Below are positions 48,601 to 57,496 of a stretch of 64,000 bases of DNA, one piece after another (within the stretch, counting starts at the first letter, position 1; every line of letters starts with the position of its first letter). Source of the stretch: Antedon mediterranea (taxonomy: Eukaryota > Echinodermata > Crinoidea > Comatulida > Antedonidae); NCBI RefSeq assembly GCF_964355755.1, contig NC_092671.1, positions 36,101,304 through 36,165,303 of the forward strand. Direction: 5' to 3'. Made by a program: the position numbers and the translations under genes. Below the pieces are notes generated by a model, which was not told where the DNA came from, searched no databases, and saw only the letters and a program-made list of their open reading frames with translations.

Positions 48601-49761
48601 CAGATAAACGGTTAAATATTTTTAAAGCCTCATCCTTTTTCAAAAAATCTGGATAATATTCAATTCTAAAAAGTATTGTGAAATGAATTATATAATTGTA
48701 TATTGCATAATAATAATAATAATTATTTCTAGGCATTATCATTTTTAGGATACTGTATACAAAAAGTACAAAAACTGCTTTTTGTAGACAGAACAGGGAA
48801 AATGACTCTTAACTTAAGCACTGTCTACACTATCAAACTTTATGTGACAAAACAAGGCTATATACAATGGCTGCAGTCGCATGTTCAAATTTGAGTTAGT
48901 GTTTACCAACCAAACGACTGATATAATGAGCGGTAGAGTCGCGCTTGCACACAACTAAAAATGTGATGTGCCCAAATATGGACATGATGATGTCATATCA
49001 CTATCTTATTTGGGCATATCACTACCATATTTGGGCACATCACACTTTTTGTCAAAATAGTTTGATAGTGTAGACAGAGCTTTATTCTGGTACATAATAT
49101 TAAATAATAAGAAACTTACATAGCTTCTCCTGTAGGCTCGTCACTGATTACATACTTTCCTTCACCTCTAACAAAATAAAAATTAAAACATTATTAATTG
49201 GATAAAAGCAGTGAAAAGTGTCAACTGTATACATATTATTTATTATAAATGTATATATATTTTTAAAATTTTTTTAGTAAAATTTAAGAATAATCTAAAG
49301 CTCTGTTTACATTATCAAACTATTTTGACAAAAAAAAGTCATCACATTTTCTTGTCGTAAAACTTTGATAGTTTAGACAGAGCTTTAGATTTACAGAAAG
49401 TGTTTTCCAAAAGTATTCTGTAGAGTGTTATTTATGGTGCACCAGCCTTATAGAAGACGTTTGAAAATAAATCAATTTGTTATCAAGCAAAGAAAATAAA
49501 ATATATCGTCTTATTCTTAATAGAAATGTCTTACTCAATGACATCATATGTTGTAGGCTGCCTTTTATCAAGGTTTTGGTCTGTGAATGTTAGTCGCTCC
49601 CCTCCATATGGCATATGTTGTGTTGAAAACCTGCTGCTAAGTGATTCCTGACTGCTAGCCCCTACATTTCTTGGTGGTGGCTTGCCGGGTCTGGCTACAG
49701 CCCGTCCCCTACCAAAAGAAGCACCTTGAAGTCTTTGTTGATGCTGACGTTTGTTTGACAT
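45673..49761 (-). CDS. ALKBH3: ALKBH3, alpha-ketoglutarate-dependent alkylated nucleic acid demethylase
   Basis: Seven coding exons on the minus strand: 49761-49535, 49167-49120, 48665-48565, 48138-48047, 47432-47226, 46705-46607, 45747-45673, all GT-AG with phases 2,2,1,0,0,0, giving 282 residues (human 286). The Fe(II)/2-oxoglutarate dioxygenase removes 1-methyladenine and 3-methylcytosine from single-stranded DNA and RNA. Iron ligands are seen as H194 and D196 (VAWHSD) and H259 (DWQ|HRVPREYH, spanning the last junction); the 2-oxoglutarate arginines are in RINLTFRTIYP (R271, R277). Other landmarks: PRLTVWYGD, KFNSMLGNLYRDGRDGVAWHSD, PTIASLSFGETRAF, GSLLLMTGSVQEDWQ. Residues 1-75 are basic and low-complexity, as in the human N-terminus. 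An acceptor-like ttttattttcag at 49785-49796 (minus) just before the ATG suggests a further non-coding 5' exon. Five introns carry family A elements. Confidence 0.96.
45820..45985. mobile_element. Family A MITE copy in ALKBH3 last intron
   Basis: Ends gctctgtctacactgtcgaa and tgatagtgtagagagagctt; two inner units. Begins only about 73 bp upstream (gene sense) of the last exon's acceptor. Confidence 0.88.
46807..46942. mobile_element. Family A MITE copy, right tip lost
   Basis: Starts aaagctatatctacactatc; core atgacatcatcatgtccata; ends at cacataaagttt without the tagtgtagacagagc tip. Confidence 0.8.
47706..47872. mobile_element. Family A MITE copy in ALKBH3 intron
   Basis: TA-flanked ends agctctgtctacactatcaa and gtttgatagtgacagagct (two bases of the right tip missing). 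Two inner units. Confidence 0.88.
48162..48466 (-). repeat. tRNA-derived SINE with (ATT)n tail, minus strand
   Basis: Reverse copy of 43.75 kb: tail aataataataatagttcatt, then catacacgtatggaaacata, aatgcagctagtaatcagcg and caaatgtaaataaagtgtct, and the diverged head ending tgtgccacacgctc. Lies in the ALKBH3 intron 48139-48564. Confidence 0.8.
48814..49084. mobile_element. Family A MITE copy carrying a ~100-bp insert
   Basis: Normal left arm to gacaaaaca (48855), then about 100 bp of foreign sequence (ggctatatacaatggctgca to gcgcttgcacacaact), then aaaatgtgatgtgcccaaat and a normal right half ending gtgtagacagagcttt. The insert has no match elsewhere in the window. Confidence 0.8.
49297..49390. 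mobile_element. Family A MITE copy, minimal internally deleted form
   Basis: Only 94 bp: taaagctctgtttacattat joined directly to the right arm ending tttagacagagcttta. All inner units are gone, leaving a TA-flanked hairpin. Confidence 0.85.
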
Positions 49762-50773
49762 ACCACCAATAAAATTAATGGAGACTGAAAATAAAAGAAG
49801 AAGAATTATTATAATATTATGCAAGCTAGAATGGAATATTAATTTAATTATCATTATAATATTCCATATGTTCAACTTTTTCCTCTAGGCCTATATCAAA
49901 ACACTAAGCAGCTACACCGCAGTCGCCTCCTTCACTCATGTGAGACGATGGATCTCGTCGTCACAATATTTGAGTTAGTAGAGGTACTGGTAGGCCTAGG
50001 CCTAGCGATGACGTGTACCACACTGTCCGACGGAAAAAGTATAGTATTTAACCAAATAGAGTATAAAATGCACTTATAATACATTACACACATTTAATTA
50101 CAATTACTTATCTATGATAACAACAACATTAAATACCAGCAGTAGTAATTATATGCAAGAGCAAAGCTCAAAACATTGGTTAACTGGGAATTTCCACTAT
50201 TTTTTTTCTCAATCTGTAAGATAACATCCTCTAGAGGGCAGCAACACTAAACCATAATACAAAACATTTTTTTGAGCAAACAAAACAAAAACAAGTTCTT
50301 TAAAGGGATTCCCCTTTAAAGTAAGTAACGTCATATTGTTGCCGGTGTCTAGGCCTATGCTGCAGTGCAGCCTGTTGCTACTGCGGTTTCGTACCCACCA
50401 TGTATTTTCCGTGTAGCGTACTAACGAGTAAACTACTACTAGGCCTAGGCTGGGCCCTAGCCTACTTTTTTATATATTATATAGAGAGACCTGCAGGCGT
50501 GCCGTCGTGGCGCGCGTGGTATTACTAGAACTTCTCTTATTAGGCTAAACTAGGCTACCTAGGGATTCCACCTAGATAGAGGCCTAGACCTCCCTTTATT
50601 AGCTAGTAGATGTGTAGCTAACTATAATAGCCTCCTACCTATAGCAAGCCTGGTATTATTGTCAGGCGTTTCTTGTAAATGTAATGTCTTTGAATATTAA
50701 AATAATTATTAATAAATTATGAAAATGTGTTGTTTAATAATAATTTCACAGATTTCTAATTTCCCATCTCACT
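49762..50773. promoter_or_regulatory. Divergent promoter region between ALKBH3 (-) and BORCS5 (+)
   Basis: About 1 kb separates the two start codons. Both genes show an acceptor-like site just before their ATG (49785-49796 on the minus strand; atttcacag near 50744-50752 on the plus strand), so each probably has a non-coding first exon here. 49.97-50.65 kb is dense in taggcctagg-type palindromes and has the most GC-rich piece (cgtgccgtcgtggcgcgcgt near 50500). No TATA box is evident. Confidence 0.5.
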
Positions 50774-52673
50774 ATGGGAGCACAGCAGAGCCAAAATCTG
50801 CACTCTCTTCCTCCACTCATATCAGAGGATGTTCCTTACACATCATACTCAATTGAAAGACAAAAGACACAGAAAGGTTTGTTAAAGTTCACCTATTAAT
50901 GCTACAACTCTTTAGTTACTACAGATAACATGTACAATTTCAAAGTACAGTATTAATATTTATAATAATTTGTGTACAATTTTTAATTCCGATGAATTTA
51001 GATTCAAGAGATGCTCCCCAGAGAGTTCAGTCGGCGAGTAAGTCATGTGACATCACTCCTAAAGCCAGCGACATTGTTGTAGTCGCTGATGGGTCATCTC
51101 CAAAACGAGATTCCGGTTTAAATGCTGAACTGCAAAAGATGCAAGATATACCAACCTTTTTGCCAATTATGAGAGGAACCCTGAATGTACCAAGTATGGA
51201 AGATCCTAATGTATTGGATAAATTAGATTCAAGGTACAGTACAATTTTTTTATGCATATTATTGTACATTTTTTTGTATTTTTTTTTTTCTGTAATGTAA
51301 CTTTTTACTATATGTACTACAATCATTTCAGACTTGTTCTGCTTTTTGTAATGTTTTTTATATACCGGAATAAATAAAAAAAATATAAATAGTGGTACAT
51401 TAGTAAAGTATAGATACTGCAAACACAGAAATAATAATTAAATTTAGGATTTAGAGCTTCCCAAAAGAATCAAACCATTGTATAATAAACACAAAATTAT
51501 GTTTATTTGTAAGCCAACTAAAATATCAAATAATTTTGAATTTCATTTTATAAACAGACTGCATTTTGTTTGACATCATGTCCTGGGAGCGATATTTCTT
51601 TTCGTACATAAGTTGGGGACCCCTCGTGAAACGTCACAAAATAAACATGAATATTCATTAATCATATCCATAAGGTGTGACGTAAGAATTCAGCTAACTA
51701 CAATTCGCTAATGCAAACGATTTCTGTCGAGCCTTCTGTGTAGTCGAGTGGATAAGACTATGGACTTTACATGTCGATGTATGGGGTTCGACTCCCATGA
51801 GCTACTTCTTTTACTTTATAGTGAGAGAGAGATTATTTAGAGGGTTAGGTTTAGTTATATTTAGGAAGTAGTTCGGCTATCTTTCACATGGGGTCCCCAA
51901 CTTATGTACGAAAAAAAAAATCGCGTCCTGGGACCCCAAAAACAACAGTCACCATAACGTGATATGTCTGGGGGCCCCCAGAAGAACTTACATAAAATTA
52001 ATATTTTTTTCTATACATACAATGAATAGATATAACTAATTAATAATTGACTAATTAATCTATTGAATGGATTTTAAAAGCCTTTAGTACACAATGTTGA
52101 AGACTGGGCTTTAGAGTATGATTGTAAGGTATGTGGTTTATTATTGAACATTATTGTAATTTGTTGGCGTTTTTTTTTCTAGTAAACTTTATGCACTTTC
52201 ATTACGATATCAAGAACATTTAAAAGCATGCTCAGAAGCAGTGACCTTTGACCAGAATTCCTTAACACATCGAGTGAAGGAGGTAAGTATGTGTGTACAT
52301 ATTCACCAGTAGCACTATGCAATTGGCTCATGGAGGTGTAAAATTATGATTTAGGGTTCCTTGTACCCCTTGTACCCTTTCCCTCCCCTCCCCCATGTCC
52401 TGCAGAAAAGTAAACACCAATTATTTCTAATATTTTTTTCAGATTGATACAGAAATTATTTCAATAACAAGTACACTATCTGAACGACAGAAGAAATTCG
52501 CAAAATATGCTGAACATATACAAAAAATAAACGAGATGTCGTCAACAGTAAAACGTATACAGATGTCTGTCGATCAACTTATACCGACAATGAACATGTT
52601 GAATTCAATGCTACCGGAATCTGAGAGATTGGAACAGTGTAAAATGAAGAATGAGCCAACTGAACGAAGGTAG
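50774..52673 (+). CDS. BORCS5: BORCS5, BLOC-1-related complex subunit 5
   Basis: Four coding exons: 50774-50876, 51002-51233, 52183-52282, 52443-52673 (stop tag), GT-AG with phases 1,2,0, giving 221 residues (human 196). BORC sits on the cytosolic face of lysosomes and recruits ARL8 and kinesin for outward movement; this subunit is anchored by N-myristoylation. Here the start MGAQQSQN keeps the required Gly2. Landmarks: DIVVVADGS (about 55-63), LQKMQDIPTFLPIMRG, KLYALSLRYQEHLKACSEAVTFDQNSL, the coiled-coil ERQKKFAKYAEHIQKINEMS and LNSMLPESERLEQ near the end. Exon 2 carries a longer variable N-terminal part than human, which accounts for the extra length. AATAAA at 53024-53029 is a candidate polyadenylation signal. 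A transposon with a tRNA-like core lies in intron 2. Confidence 0.96.
51597..51914. mobile_element. Inverted-repeat element with tRNA-like segment inside
   Basis: Both ends carry TTTTCGTACATAAGTTGGGG (plus ACCCC) in inverted orientation. The interior at about 51738-51808 reads tgtgtagtcgagtggataag (box A type) and ggggttcgactccc (box B type), then an open tail. The word gtcctggga flanks it directly on both sides (51579-51587; 51925-51933). An element combining DNA-transposon-like ends with a tRNA-like promoter is unusual. In BORCS5 intron 2. Confidence 0.7.
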
Positions 52674-52710
52674 CATAGCACGTGGTGCGGAAGAACATTA
52701 CATTAGACTT

Positions 52711-52855
52711 TAAGCTTTGTCTACACTAAAGTGTGATGTGCCCAAATATGGTAGTGATATGCCCAAATATGGTAGTGATATGACATGACATTTCCATATA
52801 TGGGCACATCACATTTTTTTGTCACATAAAGTTTGATATTGTAGGCAAAGCTTTA
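52711..52855. mobile_element. Family A MITE copy downstream of BORCS5
   Basis: Starts taagctttgtctacacta and ends gatattgtaggcaaagcttt. The left arm has lost the tcaaactagtttgacaaaaa part; two inner units remain. It lies in the probable BORCS5 3' UTR, 37 bp after the stop. Confidence 0.82.
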
Positions 52856-53191
52856 CTTTCATTGCGTCGTCAGCACCTTTTTATCATGATTGACTGATAT
52901 GCCAAATGAAAGACACACAAATTTGATTAAAAAAAAGACTACCAACTGAGCATCTTAGCCATCTAGAAAGTGAAAATATTAATATTATGAAATACTGTAA
53001 ATGTATGTATGTTCTGTTTGTTGAATAAATTTATTGAGTAGAGAGCATTTCTTGTGATGTATCACTAAATGTATGTAATTTCAGCCATTAGTAGGCTAGC
53101 ATAAATAAAAAAAAAATTAATATAGGCTGTTGCAATATTGACTGTAATAAAGTATACATAACAATCATAGTAAACCATATGCTTTTTTTAA

Positions 53192-53540
53192 AGGTCAGTT
53201 GTACGAAAAATTGATCATACATTCCAATAATTATTGATCTATAGTTTCCTCTATGAGATTTTATTTGTGTTACATGATCTTGTTGAAAATAAAAACTTTC
53301 TTAACCAGTGGGTTGGGGGTGGGGGAATAGTTCAAATTGCACAGTAAAATCTCTATTTTGTACACAATTGTTGTCAATATAGGCATTTTTTAGACTATGA
53401 AAAATAAACGATGTGGTAAGAAATGTTACCAGATGACTAAATATAGATAATATAACTTGAATTTTACGTTTCATTTATGTACAATAATCAAATATTATAT
53501 TTAAAATTCATGCCTGTACATGAGCTTCAAAGTAAGTAAA
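53192..53540. repeat. Second copy of the 14.1-kb dispersed repeat
   Basis: Shares gatcatacattccaataatt, gatctatagtttcc, gtgtggtaa-type, aaatgttaccagatgactaa and aaattcatgcctgtacatga with 14.11-14.72 kb in the same order, but skips about 200 bp in the later half. No ends defined. Confidence 0.7.
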
Positions 53541-55938
53541 GCCCGCCACCTATTATATAGCGAAAAGTTTTTGCGGGAAGGCCATCGCATAAAAAAGTAT
53601 TAGTCGACATTTCAAACCCTTTATTTGTTAATATTCTTAGTTTGAGCATGTTCAAGATTAGTAATTTAGAACTAAAATGTGTAAAATCGAAAGAAGATAA
53701 TAGGCTAAATAGTGGTAAAGATGAACTTTAAACGTCACAAACAAAAAGAAACTATTTGGATCGAAAGAGCAAAAGTTCTAACCAGTGTCTGGCCTGGCTT
53801 AATGAGTAACCACCGCTGATATCTCATTATTACGGTATTCAATTGCCGTGTGTATTGGCGTCGCAACTAATAGTTACTGTTCTTTGGAAATGGAAAGTTG
53901 GAATAGACTTTATGTGGTATAAATGAGGTAGTATTCGGTGGAGTTTGATACCGCAAAACGTGTACATGCATCGGACAGTTTAGAGATACTGGAGGTTAAC
54001 AAGATCGTGAAGTGAAAGACATTACAGAAAAATACTCGCAATATTCATTCGAGACTAACATTAACATATTGAATACATTATGCGTGGTTCCCACTGGCGA
54101 CGCAACACAAGGACGTAACGCAACGCAAGTGAATTGACCAATCACAAGCGATGGCTTATTCGCTTAGTGTTGGTAACTGTCTATAACTTCGCTTGTCATT
54201 GGTTAAAACGCTTGTCTTGCGTTTATGTCCTTGCGTTACGTTCTAGTGGGAACCAAGCTTACGTGGTAAATTAACGGTACGATGTATAACTTATACTCGT
54301 CCTATTTTACTTTACGGCCATCGCACCCTGTAGGCCTAGTTGACATGGCATTCTCAGTGTTCTGTATCTCTATATGACATTGTTTTTCCCGTCATAGGTA
54401 TGCATTACGTAATACGTATCACACGCGGTGCCTGTATCATGGGTGGCCCAGATTAAAAGTTAGGTCAGCATCTATAGGCCTATATGTAAAATATGTGATG
54501 TTGTATCATGGAGTTTGATTGATACTGGATACATTTAGTAGATACAGTACTGAAATCAGCTATAGATTAAGTAAAAGGCTATTTCCGAATTCGACTAGAA
54601 ACCAAATAAAACCATGTACCCGAAATAATACGTTATTATTCATTAGAAATTCCTAGCAAAATTGAAATCCTTTGGGGCACAAAAAACAGTGCATTAATGA
54701 TAGGCCATAACCAAAGGCAGCAAATAGCGAAAGACATGGTATATTGATGTGGTGGCCCTTTGCTTTTCCTAGTGATATATAGCCTACACATCATCAGTCG
54801 TCCTTAACATTAATATAAGTTCATACATGACCTACATTTAACTGTATATAGAAGTTAAATTGAACATCTTCCAAAAATATTCAACATTTTCCACTTTGTT
54901 AAACATTTAAAAATATTTTAAATATAATTAGTTGATATGATCTTGAGTGTCTGTTAGAAGGAGACAATGTCTAATTTTTTTTCTGTGGGAACATTCCCGC
55001 GGCCAATCGCCCTTTTCAAGGACATGCTGAAAACCTAGGCCTACTTTATTTAATAATAAAAATGTTGAGAAATTAAAAGTGCAAAATGTAGATATTACGT
55101 AAGTACGTGTTGAAATATAATACAACTTCAACATTTAAATTAGTATACAAGAACTTTTTACTTTCAAAATATGATGAACGTTAAATATGTTGATTGTAAT
55201 TGTTTGTAACTACTGTGGAATAGCGTTGAACCGAGAATTACTTGCGTATTTTTTCGCAAGTATTCTCAATGTAACGTCTCAAATTACGTCAGAGTAGGGC
55301 AAAACATCTGACCAGTTAAATATATACTTCATAAGACCAGTTAAGATCGGATAAAGTGGTTTAAATAGAAATTGTAGCTCTGTTTTCTTTTATTTATTAT
55401 TAGTTTATGTATTTTTTTTCTTTTTCGTATTTATTGTTATATCTTGGGCTGGGTCAAACTTAAAGTGTTTCTGACTTATATGACCCTCACCCCACATGAT
55501 TACTTCATTGTATTTATTATCTAGTATGTTATTGTGTATTGTGGAAATAAATTAAATTGAAATTGAAATAAATATAATAAAATATTATAAGAAGATAACA
55601 TAAAGAAATAACATCTATTTCGTTATTGAAATTAGCGGATGTGACGTAATTGATGTATGAATCACTGGAAATTAATAACATAATTAATAACAATTGAAAC
55701 AGAAACCCACAGTTCGTTGTTTATGGGAAATATGAATTAATCACATTATGTAAGTTAAGGCATAGGCCTACTGTTAAACAGGAAAATCATTGTAAGTTCG
55801 GAGGACGACCAATCAGAGAAGAGTATAAGTAAAGAGTTGAAAGGTCAAATAATGTGTGGCATTATGTAAATGATACCATCGATGATTACGAGTAATTTAC
55901 ATACTGTAATAAACGTAGTAATTTAACGAAGAAAACTC
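53541..55938. other. Intergenic region, no gene recognised
   Basis: Contains a family B element (54.08-54.26 kb) and, at 55430-55570, a stretch (ggctgggtcaaacttaaagt, cttatatgaccctcacccca, ending ttgaaattgaaataaatat) that looks like the 3' end of a LINE. The rest is AT-rich with no ORF that I can support. Confidence 0.5.
54082..54263. mobile_element. Family B inverted-repeat MITE, complete
   Basis: Ends gcgtggttcccact and agtgggaaccaagctta; inside, cgcaaggacgtaacgcaacg-type words and their inverses (tgtccttgcgttacgttc), then the central ccaatcacaagcgatgg / cttgtcattggtt pair. About 180 bp, almost entirely palindromic. Confidence 0.85.
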
Positions 55939-56102
55939 TAAAGCTCTGTCTACACTATTACACTTTATATGACAAAAATGTGATGTGCCCATATATGGAC
56001 ATGATGATGTCATACCACTACCATATTTAAGCATATCTCTACCATATTTGGGTACATCACACTTTTTTTGTCAAACTAGTTTGATAGTGTGGACAGAGAT
56101 TT
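55939..56102. mobile_element. Family A MITE copy, near complete
   Basis: Starts taaagctctgtctacactat, ends gatagtgtggacagagattt; two inner units (accatatttaagcatatctc; accatatttgggtacatcac). Confidence 0.88.
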
Positions 56103-57193
56103 CAATAAAGCAAGATGTAGCAACAGAAAGACGGTGCGAGAAAGAGGAAGGAATGATGCTAAATAAGGACAGGACCTACCGACCAACCGAAAATGTTCAT
56201 ATCACTGCACAACGAAGGCTGTTTGAAGCGTCTCCGTGTAAAATATTGAATATAAAATACAAAAAAAAAACAAAGGCTGGGTTTTCTATTTACATAATTA
56301 TCAATAGGCCTACAATCCGGACCGACCGATAAACAGCCAATGTACACCTAATATGCTTAAATGTACACCGCTGACTCAACAAAATGTTATTGTAAAACGG
56401 TAGCAATAGCTGGATTACAAGAAAACGGTCTCTTTGTGTTCTACAACAGAAACACCATTTACAACTTAATTCAAAGATTTACTGATCTAAATGATGACAC
56501 GTGTAAAACACGAAATAATGTACGAACCGCAACGAACCGCAAAATCACAACCAAAGAAAACCTTGTATCAATAAGGACACGGCTTCAAAGAAGATTAGAA
56601 TCAATTAAATTAGATTGGTGAAAAATTTTACCAATTCTAAACTTTGTTCAGCACCTTTGTCCTGTCAAAACGACAATGATTGATATAAAATGTGAATAGA
56701 AAATCAAATACTCTTGCTTTTGTTCTACACCTAAATAACACCTGGATTCAATTTCCGTTGAATTTTACTGAGAAAAAGCTCCAATAAAATGGTTAATGAA
56801 AAAAAGAATGGCTTTGAGATAAAAAAAAAATCCTTAGGAGGCATAATGAAATGGTGTGTCTGTGGTAGATAACTGTCAAATCAAGTAACGTCCAAAATCT
56901 CGGTGGTAAACCGAACACATGGTACTTGCAGTTATACGATTACTGGCAAAAGCTTAGCTAAAGGCAGTATTCAAACTCCATTTTATACAAGTTTATTAAA
57001 CATAACCTACATTTGTCGTAAAATAATTGTTAAAGCATAAATACCCGTGTGAAGCAGTAGGCCTACTTTACAGTCCGTATCGATAAAAACTGTATTTAAG
57101 TCACAAGCTACGGAGCGGAAGACGGTTCCGTTTACGATCGACACTATATTTTCGTTAAACAAGTGCATAATCTATTACACAACTTATAATTTT
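56103..57193. other. Intergenic region, no supported gene
   Basis: Two open frames (55985-56332 and 56361-56621, plus) were examined; the first begins inside a family A element and neither resembles a family I know. The sequence is a little less AT-rich than its flanks, so an unrecognised exon or non-coding transcript cannot be excluded. Confidence 0.4.
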
Positions 57194-57480
57194 AAAGCTT
57201 GGTTCCCACTAGGCTGCAACGCAAGGACGTAAACGCAACGCAAGCGAGTTGACAAATCACAAACAAAAATTCGGATAATCCATCGCTTTGAATTGCTAAA
57301 ACTTGGTTCCCACTAGAACGTAACGCAAGGACGTAAACGCAACGCAAGCGGTTTAACCAATGACAAGCGAAGTTATAGACATTTAGCAATCACAAGCGAA
57401 TAGGCCATCGCTTGTGATTGGTCAATTCAATTGCGTTGCGTTACGTCCTTGCGTTACGTTCTAGTGGGAACCAAGCTTTA
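57194..57480. mobile_element. Two adjacent family B elements
   Basis: 57194-57298 is a half element (aaagcttggttcccactagg, gcaaggacgtaaacgcaacg, then lost), followed at 57299-57480 by a complete one from acttggttcccactagaacg to ctagtgggaaccaagcttta. They abut a third, larger relative at 57.48-60.31 kb. Confidence 0.82.
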
Positions 57481-57496
57481 AGCGTGGTTCCCACTA

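Noticed and set aside
51027-51422. Minus-strand ORF of 131 residues
   Set aside because: Overlaps BORCS5 exon 2 on the opposite strand, with the remainder in AT-rich intron.
51738-51808. Possible tRNA gene inside the inverted-repeat element
   Set aside because: The T-arm does not form five proper pairs and no acceptor stem is visible; called tRNA-like only.
55985-56621. Two neighbouring plus-strand ORFs (115 and 86 residues)
   Set aside because: The first starts inside a family A element; neither has a recognised domain, splice support or protein-like conservation that I can judge.
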